Assembly (NCBI RefSeq): GCF_036785885.1
Contig: NC_092312.1
Span: forward strand, 25,500,001 to 25,564,000
Source: Coffea arabica
Taxonomy: Eukaryota; Streptophyta; Magnoliopsida; Gentianales; Rubiaceae
Direction: 5' to 3'
Length of the DNA stretch: 64,000 nt
The position numbers and the translations under genes were made by a program. Under the pieces are notes generated by a model that did not search any database, had not been told where the DNA came from, and saw nothing but the letters and a program-made list of their open reading frames with translations. Positions 20,740 through 31,768 of this stretch are shown here, in pieces (the first letter of the stretch is position 1; the number at the start of each line of letters is the position of its first letter).

Positions 20740-21720
20740 GGCTAATTTCTCAGATTATTTGCATTTAAAAAAAACAACCGTCAAATACACCTCTGTCAGG
20801 GGTCGTTTCTAATTATATAGCGGCCGTGCTGATTGGACACGACCCCATGACTAAAAGTTTGACCGAATGTTCTCTGCAAAAAATTCAGTGGTGCACAGTA
20901 GGTGTCAGACAGAGACGTGCTGACTAGGCACGTCCCGAACTGACAAAAAATTGAGTCGGTCAAATTAGCTGTCAGACCGGGACGTGCTGACTGGGCACGT
21001 CCCGGCTGACTGAAACTGACCCAGTCTGGGCATTGTCCCCGGCTGACAGAAAACTGGTTCATCTGGGCAGTTCTAGTTTTATGTTTCCATTCTTTTCTTG
21101 GTTTTTAACCCAACATTTAAAAACCAAACTTTTTTTTTTATTTTTCCTTTGTTTTGTTTTTAATATGCAGCTTTAGATATTTTATATGTTTTAGGCAATG
21201 TTTAATTTTCTGAAAATTATACACATTGTTCTTATGTTCACTTATTTTGATCTAAGTCCATAATTTATATTTATAATTTATTCCTGTATTTATAATTTGT
21301 TATGTTCACTTATTTTGATCTAAGTCGTTTCTAATTGCACATTTCTGTAAGACATGCTAGGAGGAGGCTTTATATCCAAGAATCTTCTCATGCCCAGACG
21401 AACCAGTTTTCTGTCAGCCGGGGACAATGCCCAGACTGGGTCAGTTTCAGTCAGCCGGGACGTGCCCAGTCAGCACGTCCTGGTCTGACAGCTAATTTGA
21501 CCGACTCAGTTTTCTGTCAGTTCGGGACGTGCTCAGTCAGCACGTCCCTGTCTGACACCTACCGTGCACCACTGAATTTTTTGCAGAGAACATTCGGTCA
21601 AACTTTTAGTCATGGGGCCGTGTTCAATCAGCACGGCCGCTATACAATTAGAAACGACCCCTGACAGAGGTGTATTTGACGGTTGTTTTTTTTAAATGCA
21701 AATAATCTGAGAAATTAGCC
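20740..21720. mobile_element. MULE-like element with ~330-bp terminal inverted repeats
   Basis: A 981-bp element whose arms (20740-about 21068 and about 21392-21720) are near-perfect inverted copies. It starts GGCTAATTTCTCAGATTATT and ends with the complement. The flanks CTTGTTGAC (20731-20739) and CTTGTTGAT (21721-21729) form a 9-bp duplication with one mismatch, as expected for Mutator-like elements. The arms are GC-richer than the surroundings and contain smaller palindromes such as GGGACGTGC...GCACGTCCC at about 20979-21003. The 320-bp AT-rich spacer encodes nothing. Reading frames of about 90-110 residues in each arm are the same sequence read in mirror orientation and are not genes. Confidence 0.85.
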
Positions 21721-21889
21721 CTTGTTGATATGGTTCACTTTGTCGGCAAATAAAACTTTATCGTTTACTTTTGGAGGAAAAACGTGAGAATAAAATATGT
21801 TTCTTACACACAAAAAAAACTTTTAAAGCTTCTCATTCTCAACTATGGAATTCTGTAGCTCATAAGGTTCTCAAATTAGAGAGAATTGC

Positions 21890-22468
21890 AATTTTGATCC
21901 TAAATGTTTGGGGTATGAGCGTTTTCAATCCTTACGGTTTGGATGAAAGCAAATCTAGTCCCAGGTGTTTTAATTTTTATGTATCTTTAGTCCTAGGGAG
22001 TGATTTTTACTAATTACTACCAGTATCAGGTCATGCGCTAGCAATTAATTTTTGAAACAAATTAAAAATTTTTTTATGGAATATCGTTGACCATAATCTA
22101 TGATAAAAGATGACTAGTTACTCATGCGTGGTCTCGTCAATAATTAGTCTTTAACATAATTTTTTGTATTAACCAAAATTTTGCTTTTGTGGGCTAGAGA
22201 CTAATTACTCACGTATTGGCATGTCAGCAATTAGTCCTGTTGTAGTACAAATTATGGACAACAACACTTTTTCAAGTTTTTAAATTCTTTTTAAAAAATT
22301 AATTGCCAATATGTAACAACACATGACGGTTTTCGGTAGCAATTCATAAAAATCATTTAATAAGACTAAATGTGCTTAGAGATTAAAACATTTGGAACTA
22401 TATTTGATTTTTTTCAAAATTTTAGGGACTAAAAGCGCACATGCCCGGAATATTTGGAATAAAAAAAA
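21890..22468. mobile_element. Non-autonomous TIR element, about 0.58 kb
   Basis: The left segment (CCTAAATGTTTGGGGTATGA, then AATTTTTATGTATCTTTAGTC) and the complement of the right segment (CCAAATATTCCGGGCATGTG, then AATCTCTAAGCACATTTAGTC in part) align over about 120 bp. This gives long imperfect inverted repeats around a short AT-rich middle. No open frame or target duplication was identified. The right boundary is approximate. Confidence 0.55.
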
Positions 22469-22502
22469 TGTAATTCGATCATTCAAATTATGTCAATAAA
22501 CA

Positions 22503-22627
22503 TTTTTTTTTTATTTTTTTCTATTAAAGGAGGAGCAGAATTTCAAATACAAGGAGAGGGGTAAGGGATTAGAATGCGAACCTCTAATTCTTGAGATCTC
22601 CACTTTTACCATTAAACCAAAGTCTCG
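22503..22627 (-). repeat. SINE-like sequence (tRNA-like head, poly-A tail), minus strand
   Basis: On the minus strand GGTTTAATGGTAAAAGTGG resembles a Pol III A box region, and GAGGTTCGCATTCTAATCC about 35 bases later resembles a B box. The sequence ends in an A-rich tail (T-run at 22503-22520 on the plus strand). This arrangement fits a short tRNA-derived SINE. It does not fold into a proper tRNA. Confidence 0.45.
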
Positions 22628-22803
22628 TAAACTAAACGTGTTGGTTAATCAGTAAAAGTACTACCTAAACAATTTACATACTGCCATTGAACTTTTTGGT
22701 GATACTACAATAGGACATTCTTAGCAACCTAACAGCTTCCACGACAAGAAACCTAAAATGAAGGGATGCTAAGTTGCCATGAACAGTGCCATTTTAAATT
22801 GAA

Positions 22804-23836
22804 GGGATATTTTCAAGAACCTTTCTTGAGATTTCTCACTATTTCATTTAATTCTCTCAAAGTTTTAAAAATTACAATTACCTCCTTAATTTGACACTTT
22901 GGTAATTAAAACTTAAGATAGGGTTAAAAAAATTAATAAATACGCTAAAATGCCCTTATCTTATAAAGTTCGATTTATTCTCCTAAACAATTGTAAAGTA
23001 ATTTGGCGCAATTATGAAAGGAATGAGTATCAAATTTTTCATGCCGGTATTTGTTATTTGATAATCAATTATAATAATAAATCTATTGCTGGACTAGGCT
23101 ACTTTTCATAGTAATTTATTGAAAATATAGATTTTTTTTTAAAATAGAGAAGAAAGTGCTATCTTGATTTTTTAAAAAGTTGTGGTCTAGTTCAATGGTG
23201 GAACTAGTTTGATAGTGATTTTGGGCCATTTGTTTTTAGTTATTATGGATTTATTCTTGATTTTGATACAAAAAAAAATAAAAGTTGCAAAAAAATTGAA
23301 TGATATCAAAAGTTAGGATTTACCTTTTATGCTAGTAAAAATGGGATGATATTAAAAGTTAAGATTAACCTTTTATGCACTAACAATACAGTGATTTTTT
23401 TACACTAGCAGCCTTGAATGTATGCCACATATGTGTGATTTGAATTTCAAATTAGAATTCATGTTATATGGCATAGATATAAATTTATTTGTGAAAAAAA
23501 ATATATTTACACTAACAGTATAAAAAAATTATCGTAAAAGTTATCAAAAAAGTGTTACTAATTTAATGTTTGATCAGGATAGAGGTTAGAGACAATAACG
23601 ATAGTTCTTCGGATTTTCTAATGAAATATAAGAGAAATAGATAACAAGGAAAATGGGAAAAAAATTGTAAAACCCATTTTTTTCGTATAAATATGGCAAC
23701 AACGGAGTTTTATTAAAATATTAAGATTAGTATTGTTATTTTAAATAGACAAATTAAGTAGATATAATTTTTGAAACTTTAGAGGATTCTAAATGAAATT
23801 ATTAGAAACCTCACAAGAAGTTTCTACAATCATCCC
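22804..23836. mobile_element. MULE-like TIR element, GGGAT family, copy B, perfect 9-bp TSD
   Basis: A 1033-bp element beginning GGGATATTTTCAAGAACC and ending ACAATCATCCC. The inverted repeats align imperfectly over about 80 bp. The flanks TAAATTGAA at 22795-22803 and 23837-23845 are identical, a 9-bp target duplication typical of Mutator-like elements. No transposase frame is visible. It inserted inside segmental duplication copy 2, between blocks that are adjacent in copy 1, so it is younger than the duplication. Confidence 0.85.
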
Positions 23837-24472
23837 TAAATTGAAATCGTCTTTTATGCTTATGATACGAGCAATGATGTCTCTACAGCCTATGATGGTC
23901 CCCGTGAAGGATATCAAGCTACTTACGTTACGTGTTGCCTTTGAGCCATGTCAAGCCGACAATTATTCAAATCTTCAAGTGCCGATGGTGCAGGACACGT
24001 ATGAATGACATCTGACCATATCCCAAACTCAAATGTTGCTTTAAATCAAGTCTGGGATATGGCCCTTTGCGTAGTGGACAGGTATTATTCGGAGTTGTCT
24101 AACTCCAAAGTTGCCAAGTTGATAATCCAATTACCCACCCTGAAAGCAAAAGGGTCTACAGAAAAGTGAAATCCAGAAAGTGCCTTTAATCAAGTCTCTT
24201 GTTGCTTGCAAATTCAAGCACTTAATCACGAAAAGTCAAATCATAATGGTACACTTTCCTACGACATTTGTGAAGTTACTGCGAATAATTCCACAACTAC
24301 GAGGATTGACACCCTTAGACTTGATCATCTCCATTGTCCCAAATTATCACGTGTTTCAAGTTTCATAGTTCACACTTGTAGACAGGAAAGTTCCTGTTCG
24401 CAGTACCTTCCTCGTTCCCCCTCCAGTCAAAGGGGCCGGCCATCTCATTTTCTTCCTCTGGTCTTCATATCA

Positions 24473-24480
24473 TATATAAA
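24473..24480 (+). promoter_or_regulatory. TATA box of the small membrane protein gene, copy 2
   Basis: TATATAAA lies 120 bases upstream of the ATG at 24600, matching the placement in copy 1. GACAGGAAAGTTCCTGT at 24383-24399 is a near-palindrome also present upstream of copy 1 (about 2287-2303). Confidence 0.6.
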
Positions 24481-24599
24481 AAGATGAGAGGTTGTTTTGC
24501 GCCAGACTTGTCTCAACTTCATTTTCTTTCGTTCATCGGTTTGTATACGCTTCTGATCAAAACCCTTTTCATCTTGATCTTTCTTGCTCAATTTTAGCC

Positions 24600-24869
24600 A
24601 TGGAAATCGTAGAAAACTTGGGGGATATTCTGTTCAAGGTGGGCTTGTTTGTTTTAGTTCAAGCTCTAGTATATCTTGTTCTATCTCAGTCTTCCAACGT
24701 GTTCTCAAAAACACAAAGGTCCTTCAGTTTCAAGCCAGCTCGGTCCATCAGCATCCAGCGCATGGCGGCGGCTTTGGCGGATATGCCGGCCGGAGGCGAG
24801 TCGTCACCCACGGTAAATGATGGAAGATCTCTCAGCAGACAGAGGTCAACTGCGCAGGATTCTGGTTGA
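24600..24869 (+). CDS. Small single-pass membrane protein, unknown function, copy 2
   Basis: An intronless frame of 89 residues, paralogous to 2488-2763. The hydrophobic helix (FKVGLFVLVQALVYLVL) and the following basic segment (FSFKPARSISIQRMAAALAD) are almost unchanged, and the tail differs (SLSRQRSTAQDSG). A longer in-frame start exists at 24492, but the leader there is not conserved as protein in copy 1 and contains the promoter-proximal untranslated sequence. The start at 24600 (GCCATGG) is therefore preferred. Both copies keep an open frame and a TATA box, so both may be expressed. Function is unknown. Confidence 0.7.
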   Translation: MEIVENLGDILFKVGLFVLVQALVYLVLSQSSNVFSKTQRSFSFKPARSISIQRMAAALADMPAGGESSPTVNDGRSLSRQRSTAQDSG

Positions 24870-25517
24870 TTGATTAGAAGAGTTTTATAGCTTTGCATAA
24901 AACATAATTATGCCGAGATTTCGTTGATGAATTCGTAATTATATTTTTGAACTTTGGTGTGTTTAGGTATTGGTTTGTTCTTCTGTGTAGTTAAGAGTTA
25001 AGACACTATTGTCATTGTATTTTTGTATATATTGATCTTCATTTGTTCTCAACAACAAAACATTACAATTTGCTTTTAGTTTGAAGGTTTGTCATATGGT
25101 ACTGGTACTTATTACCTGTATGAAATAAAGAATTGGGCTGCTTCAATATATTTGTTTCATTCTTTTTTTTTTTCTTTGGATATGTTATTTTACTACGAGA
25201 TCGATTGGAGAAATGGGAGGTGTCTAATGAAAATTGAATATTGCCATATTAGTTAAAAATAATCACCAATCAACACTTTATAGGATTGGTCGGTCCAGCA
25301 AATATTTGAGTATGATTGAACGGAAAGTCTTTCACATTTTTATAAGGCTGCGATTGGTCATATCCCATAGGGTTATTGAATATTTGTCAAACTTTACCTA
25401 ACTTTGCAGAGGAGGAGCTGCCTATAGAGAAATTGCGTACTTTAATGTAGTCCCGCGTGGTTAACAATTTGTTGGCAGCTTGACCAAATTGGCGTTGGCA
25501 AATGGCATATTGCACGA
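24870..25517. other. 3' flank of copy 2 of the small-protein gene
   Basis: Noncoding. It aligns with 2764-3100 and again near 3640-3690 (AGAGGAGGAG block at about 25410), marking the right limit of the recognisable segmental duplication. Confidence 0.45.
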
Positions 25518-26680
25518 GCAGAGACTCGCACATTTAGTAGAGAATGACTAACAGAACAGAACAGGAAAAAAAAAAAGACTAACAGAACAGAAAATACCAT
25601 TTACTTGGTGTGTGGGTTTCTTGTGGGTTCTTCTTAGATTACTCTTAACTGGATCCTTCAGCTGTTAACTCTCGAGTGTTTCTAATCTAATTGGGTGTGT
25701 GTGTGTGTGTGTTTCTGGCTTTTGACAGAAAAATACCATTTACTTGGTGAGGGTGTGCTGGGGGGTGGAGGGCTTCCCTCCCACATCAGTTGGATGTGGG
25801 TTCTTCATCCTGGATTTAAGGTTCATAGGACTCTCGTTCAGTTATCAATTGGCTGAATGTGGGTTTCTTATGAGGCCCCCTTAGATTACTCTTAACTAGG
25901 TTCTTCAGTTGTTTAACTCCCGAGTGTTTGGCAATGGTCTTTTGTTACGTACTAGTGCATAACAATCGTGTTACACACTCTCATGTATTGCATTGGCAAT
26001 GGTCTTTTGTTACGTACTAATGCATAACAATCGTGTTACACACTCTCATGTATTGCATTGATGCGTGTCCTTTTTAAGAGTTTAACTCTAATTGAGGGTA
26101 TTATTATCATAGGTTAAAATGTACAGGTGCCAATCCATTAGAATATGTAACATGAGAGCTACACCCTACTACGTAACAAAAAAAATTCATTGCCTCAGTA
26201 GAGACTCACACATTTACTAGAGAACGACTAACAGAATAGAACAGAAAAAAGAAAAAAGACTAACAGAACAGAAAAATACCATTTACTTGGTGTGTGGGTT
26301 TCTTGTGGGTCCTTCTTAGATTACTCTCAATTGGGTCCTTCAGCTGTTAACCCTCGAATGTTTCTAATCTAATTGGATGTGTGTGTTTCTGACTCTTGAC
26401 AGAAAAATATCATTTACTTGGTGAGGGTGTGCTAGGGGGTGGAGTGCTTCCCTCCCACATCGGTTGGATGTGAATTCTTCAACCTGGATTTAAGGTTCAT
26501 AGGACTCTCGTTCAGTTATCAATTGGCTGAACGTGGGTATCTTATGGGTCCCCCTTAGATTACTCTTAACTCCCGAGCGTTTGGCAATGGTCTTTTGTTA
26601 CGTACTAATGCATAACAACCGTGTTACACACTCGAGCTACACCCTACTACGTAACAAAAAAAATTCATTGCCTCAGTAGA
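25518..26680. repeat. Tandem duplication, two units (678 and 485 bp)
   Basis: Unit 1 (25518-26195) and unit 2 (26196-26680) share GAGACTC(G/A)CACATTTA, CCATTTACTTGGTG (twice in each unit), GGACTCTCGTTCAGTTATC and CTACTACGTAACAAAA. Unit 1 has extra internal material, including a (GT)n run at 25696-25712. No coding potential. Confidence 0.75.
25930..26059. repeat. 65-bp tandem duplication inside unit 1
   Basis: Two nearly identical 65-bp units start GGCAATGGTCTTTTGTTACG at 25930 and 25995. They differ at one position visible by eye (ACTAGTGC / ACTAATGC). Unit 2 of the larger tandem has only one copy. Confidence 0.85.
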
Positions 26681-27140
26681 TGATATATCTTTAGTTCGTC
26701 ACACGACAAATTGACATATTACATTTTGCATGCAAAAAGAACATGAAAATATCTTCAGAATGAGGTTAGGTGACAAGTTAGAGAGGATTAAGTTAATTTA
26801 CCCAGGACCATCTACCATTTGAAGTAAAGAAATTCTACAATTAGTGGTAGAACTAGAAACCTAGAGTCAGGGATTCAATTTCTGATACCACATCAAATGT
26901 AATCATATTAAATTTCCAACTAAATGGTGTTTGTATTAAACATACTTTTGTTTAACGTTATTTTAATTATTCTTTGATATCTAAGTTGTATCATAATGTA
27001 GTGGTAGTTTAAAAACATCAAAAGAGTTTATTGTTGGATTTACATCAATAACTAACTTTATTTAGATCCAACACTGTAGTGAAGTGTAAGAATTAAGAAT
27101 TTTTAATTTATTAAGAGAGGGCAACGTAAATAAGAAAGAG
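26681..27140. other. Intergenic
   Basis: AT-rich, no gene. A weak tRNA-like stretch at 26850-26905 (AGTGGTAGAACTAG, GGATTCAATTTC) was considered and not called. Confidence 0.3.
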
Positions 27141-27151
27141 ACATAAATATA

Positions 27152-27183
<32 letters not shown>

Positions 27184-27213
27184 CATAGAGAGAGAGAGAG
27201 AGAGAGAGAGAGG
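27141..27213. repeat. Microsatellites (AT)n and (GA)n
   Basis: An interrupted (AT)n tract is followed directly by a (GA)n tract. The reading frame on the minus strand here is a product of the repeat. Confidence 0.9.
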
Positions 27214-27447
27214 GCAATATAGATAAGAAAGAGAATTTCAAAAAATATTAGGGGCAAAGTAGATGAGCATGAAAATTTCAAAAATTTCAAGAGATGCAAA
27301 TAAGGAGCAAGTTTTATAATTTTTCAAAAATATAAACCTAAAAGGAAAATTTCTCAAAGTTGAAGGGGCCAAGTTGCTCACCCTGAATTCCATTTGGCTT
27401 TAACATGGCAAAAAAAAAAAAATGAAGTGATCAAAGAAATACTGAGT

Positions 27448-27606
27448 GTGTTTGGACAGGAGTTCATTTGAAATAATTACTATAGCAGTTTTTGTGATAT
27501 AATGTACGTAAAATTAAAAAAAAAGTGATTAGAAAGATTAAAAAAATATTAAAAAATATATTTACAATGCAAGTAAATAACTGTTGTGCAAATAATACCT
27601 AGTCAA
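27448..27606. mobile_element. MITE-like sequence with GTTTGGAC start
   Basis: It begins GAGTGTGTTTGGACAGG and contains GAAATAATTACTATAGCAG and TTTGTGATATAATGTACGTA, matching the core of the MITE family seen at 3200-3560 and 54735-54850. The right end near TAGTCAAAACAC is only approximate. Confidence 0.35.
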
Positions 27607-29074
27607 AACACCACCCCCAATGTATATATATATGCCCTGCCAGTCTTCCAGTGGGCTTGAATCTCCAAAAGGGATCAGGCTACAAGTGTGTGCCCACCCG
27701 TTCATACAAATCTACATTCTAAGACAGAACTTTGGACTTTGGAGGCTTTCCCCAAAAGGGCTCTTGCATCCTGGGCCATTGTGGGAAGTCGGAACGATCA
27801 AGGCCACAGCCACACTAGTTAATGGTGATACCTCTATTTTTATTTGTACACTTAATCCAAATTCAATTACGGTCTGTGTCTGCCATTTAGGCACCTGACA
27901 CCATACGTGTCTTATTTAGTGGAGAATAAATCCAGTAAAGAATTAGATCCTTTCGTTATTACCAGCGATTTAGAATTGGGTAATTAAATAAAATTCAAGT
28001 ATTATCTTAAAATTGAGTTCCAACTTTCAATTGTTTTGTCTCGTCATTCTCTAAGATTTCTCTTCTGACTTCTCTAAAACTGATGAATATAGGTATGCAT
28101 CTTATAAATGTTCTCATTTAAATCGGCACATGTGCAACTGTAATGAATGTGTGTATACAAGTGTTCGTGTTTACAACACATGAATATAAATTCGTAATTT
28201 TACGTGCAACAAAAATTATTTTTATTATTTATGAACCAATACCTTATTTATAAATTTCCTAATACTTACAACCTACTTGTGAATTTCCACTCTTCGTGTT
28301 CCCTTTTTCAGGATTTTTCAAATATTAAATCTAGTGCTATTCTTGTTTAAAATGTTAAAATGCCCTTTCTCCAAAGTTCAGGAGTAGGTTTGCTATATTT
28401 GACTTGTGAAAAGTAGACTTCACTTTTATTGCAAAACTTGTACCTGCATTAAAATATGTGTAGTTACCGAGTCTACCTTTCTGTTGACTCGTGAGAAGGT
28501 ATCTCAATTCACCATCTCTCTTCCGCAGGATTTCTTATCACCGTCACTTGCAAGCTGGAATTCACTTCTGTGAGCTCTAACCCTAATCATTAAGGCAATC
28601 AAATGGTAAAATTACCATACTTCTTCTCATCCTTAGGATTTGTCTCGCTATGTGTGGTTTCCAAAACTCCATTTATAACATAAAACTTGCAGTCATCAAT
28701 GTCTTTTGGCATTTGAAAATTAGATCCTTTGCTTTTTCAGGACACATGCCACACCACTCAAAGAACATAATTCGACTCTAAAAATCACTAGGATGAAATA
28801 TCAACCGACGGAATTGTAAGAAAGTCTCAATTGATTTACGTCCAAAATCGACGTTGGACTCCATCTTTTTCTTAACACTTAAATCACCTACTTTGATTCA
28901 CCGTCAAATGTCTCCATACTTTTCACCTTCCCATCCTTCACCATCAATATTTCTTGTCAAGCCATTGAAATAAGGACATCAACTATTAAATTGTTTAATT
29001 GATAACAACTACCAATCCATTTGATATTAATAGTTAATCAGGATCTAACCACGAAATCGACTCTGACACCAGTT
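27607..29074. other. Intergenic and probable degraded Copia interior
   Basis: No gene is visible to about 28500. From 29063 leftwards, on the minus strand, TGGTGTCAGAGTC resembles a Copia-type primer-binding site (TGGTATCAGAGC). The following 500 bases may therefore be the start of a degraded Copia interior. No domain could be recognised. Confidence 0.35.
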
Positions 29075-29545
29075 TGTTGGAATCCAAGTATAGAATAAAC
29101 GACTATTGAGATATCAAGTACACAATAATTTAATGATAAACAAGTCACAAGTATGAAAGATAAATGACACACAAGATTTAATGTGGCTTGCCTCTGTTAT
29201 TGATCCTACGTCCACGGAGAGAAAACTCGTTCTTATTATGAGAAAAAAATCCTATACAAGAATATAATTTGAACTCAAGTACAACTCTTGTGTACCATCT
29301 CTCATCCCATGTATAAAGCTGCATGTTACCCTTCTGTGCTCTTGTGTGCCACCTTATAGTATGCCAATCCCACCTATTTATAAGTTACATTACTTGGTCA
29401 ATATCCAAGTAATAATAGGAAATAACTACTAATTCTTAATCTCATGTGAAGTAGAAAATAACTCATAATTCCTAAACTCATAAAAATGGGAAATTTCTTG
29501 AATACTATTTCAAGTATCTAAAATTAATTAGAAAACTAGTTACTT
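29075..29545 (-). mobile_element. Probable Copia-type LTR, minus orientation
   Basis: On the minus strand the sequence ends GGATTCCAACA and is followed three bases later by TGGTGTCAGAGTC, close to the initiator-tRNA-Met primer-binding site of Copia elements. The left boundary (29075) is supported by this. The other boundary, and a second LTR, were not found, so the length is approximate. Confidence 0.4.
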
Positions 29546-30070
29546 CTATATAAAATAAAAATCTACGTAAAAGAAATTACACCAATTTCCAAACAGAACC
29601 TTGTCAACAATCCCTCGCATTATACCAACAGCTGTTACTGGCTTAGCTTTGAAAAGAACCATATTTTGAGCTTTCCAAACGTGATATACTATGAAAGCAA
29701 CCCAATGATGAGCCACCCATTGTAATTTTTCTTCCAAAGCATATTGCCCCCTGAAAGTGCAGCACATAAGCTGGATTTTCTGCCATCTTTCTTGAGAAAC
29801 TTTACAATCAATGAACAAATGGCCTGTACTTTCTTCTTGCTTATTACATAAAGCGCACAAAACTGATGGTACTTGCACTCCCCAAATTTTGAGCCTATCC
29901 AGAGTTGTCTAACTTACGTCAACATGGCAACCAAAGGATCGATGAAAGCAAACCTTGGAATGCAGTGCTTACTCCATGCCAATTTGTGCCAATACACCTT
30001 TGCCCCTTGCTGCCTCAGTGCTTGCATGGCAGATGCCACAGAGAACCATCCAGTATTGTTAGTGGGATTT
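29546..30070 (-). pseudogene. LINE 3' remnant with reverse-transcriptase zinc-binding domain
   Basis: The minus-strand frame 29546-29878 encodes VPSVLCALCNKQEESTGHLF, then IDC, with the CxxC...H...C spacing of the zf-RVT domain found at the C-terminus of plant LINE-type reverse transcriptases. It is followed by WVAHHWVAFIVYHVWKAQN, typical of the sequence after that domain. Upstream, about 29880-30070, the same product continues (IPRFAFIDPL, LDRLKIWG) but with frame breaks. The polymerase domain itself is missing. It is a dead 5'-truncated fragment. Confidence 0.65.
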
Positions 30071-30109
30071 TATCTTATAATTCGATTTTTAGATTGATAG
30101 GATTTAATC

Positions 30110-30597
30110 TTTTATATCAATTATCTATATGGAGAAACCTATTTATAAGCTCTCAACTATGCGAATCATGGTTAGCAATATCGACCGATACTGATACGTA
30201 TCGATCGAGTCATAACCGGAGCAGAGAGGACCGGTATGATACATATCTCTAAATCGCGAATATTATTATATCCGCGGCGACTCGCTCTGACTCAGCGATA
30301 TTAGCCGATTCAAATCCGTGATGTATAGTCAACTCGGAGTCGACTCGGATATTTTTTCAAATTGTGTCTTTTTTGGTATTTTCTAATTTTAGTTATTTTT
30401 TTTAGATTTTTTGGAAACTTTCATGTGTTATAATATGTATATCACCGGATATTCAATCGATATGTCACGATGGATGTGGAACAACCGAAACAGCGATGCG
30501 ACCAAGACTCGTGACTGCGAACCATGATGTGAATGGCTCTTATATCAATTATCTCTATGGAGAAACTTATATATAAGTTCTCAATCATGCGAATGAA
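30110..30597. repeat. Approximately 60-bp direct repeats flanking a TIR element
   Basis: TATATCAATTATCT(A/C)TATGG with following GAGAAAC, ATAAG and ATGCGAAT occurs at 30112-30168 and 30540-30594. The element 30167-30527 lies between them, so host sequence was duplicated around it or the element arose within a tandem repeat. Confidence 0.55.
30166..30527. mobile_element. Small TIR element, ATCATGGTTAGCA...TGCGAACCATGAT
   Basis: About 360 bp with inverted ends ATCATGGTT(A)GCA and TGCGAACCATGAT. The left part is rich in CG-containing palindromes (CCGATACTGATACGTATCGATCG in part; GATACGTATC). No coding sequence and no clean short target duplication. Confidence 0.5.
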
Positions 30598-30667
30598 CTT
30601 GGAATACCATGAAAGAATAGCAACATTTTCTAAATTTTATCAAATCTAAGTACTTGTCCATGCTGTG

Positions 30668-30895
30668 ATGAACGTTGCATTAGTTTAGTGGTCAAAATTG
30701 AGATCTGTGAATTAGAGATCTTAAATTCCAGTCTCACTGTATATGGGTGTCCTCTAAATATATGTTAGAATCCGTCCCATCATTTGTGGGTCTAGATGTA
30801 GTATTGTTGAGTTGTAATTTGTTTATATCATTCCCACCAATGTGGTTCCTTGTCATCTTATTAAGGGGGCAAAAAAAAAAAAAGAAAAAAAAAAG
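30668..30895 (+). repeat. SINE-like sequence with A-rich tail
   Basis: TTAGTTTAGTGGTCAAAATTG resembles an A box region in part, and GAGATCTTAAATTCCAGTC is a degenerate B box about 35 bases downstream. The sequence ends in a long A-rich tail at 30871-30895. It looks like an old tRNA-derived SINE; the B box is weak. Confidence 0.35.
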
Positions 30896-30899
30896 AGTT

Positions 30900-31737
30900 C
30901 TGGAGTCTGCCAGATTCATCTAATTTCCTACGATTAGCCAAAAGCTAACGCCACAATAGATTCCCTTCACTCAATTCATGCATGTGCCGCTTCATATGCA
31001 ACGAATTGCGTTATTCATGTAAACATCAGCACAAGCCTGTGAAGTCAACCTGATGTTAATGCAGTTAAGGTGGCACTTGAGTGTATCTCTGCTTGTCTTG
31101 TGTCTGTGGTGGGAGAAGGACAGTACGGCAAACTGAAGAGCAAGTTTGGTATTTTTAACTTGTGAAAAGTAAACTTACCTGTATATTATTGCCAATATAT
31201 ATAGTTCTAGCGTTAAGATTTGAGTTGTGTCCTTGTCACAAACCTAGCTTAGTTCGTTGCCAAGATTAGCCCAAAAGGTTGTTTTCAAGAATTGTACAAG
31301 CAAGATCTTAAGTTGTCAATTGGGGTTTCACATGAAACTGTGTATTATTACACTTGTCTCACATTTTACAACTTTGTGATTTCTTTTGTGTATTATGCCA
31401 GTAAATCACATCTTCACATGTCCGTACGGTACAAGAGTAATAATGTTATCCATGATCGATGAAGCAAACATTTTCCTTGAGATCGAGAAGGCTAAAAGTT
31501 CGCAGAATTGTGTGAGGATTAATGGCTAGCCATCCACTTATCAATTATAGGGTCATATTCTATCTCATCCAACATATACAAAGCGATGACCAGAGTTTCC
31601 ATTGTGATAAGTGGTTCTGATAAACATGTAAAAACCGTTGACAATTGATTTATTCTATTATCCTTCTAAAAATGGATCCGATAGTGTAAACATTTACTTC
31701 ATTAATTTTTATGGATTCTATTTAGAATAATACAATG

Positions 31738-31768
<31 letters not shown>

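Noticed and set aside
20796..21664. Two similar protein-like frames of 88 and 109 codons (NQFSVSRGQCPDWVSF...)
   Set aside because: They lie on opposite strands in the two arms of the long inverted repeat and are the same transposon end sequence; no independent evidence of coding.
24492..24599. Upstream extension of the copy 2 small protein to 125 residues
   Set aside because: The extra 36 residues are untranslated leader in copy 1, are not conserved as protein, and begin only about 12 bases after the TATA box.
26839..26910. tRNA-like sequence
   Set aside because: A and B box resemblance is weak, no cloverleaf can be drawn, and there is no 3' A-rich tail.
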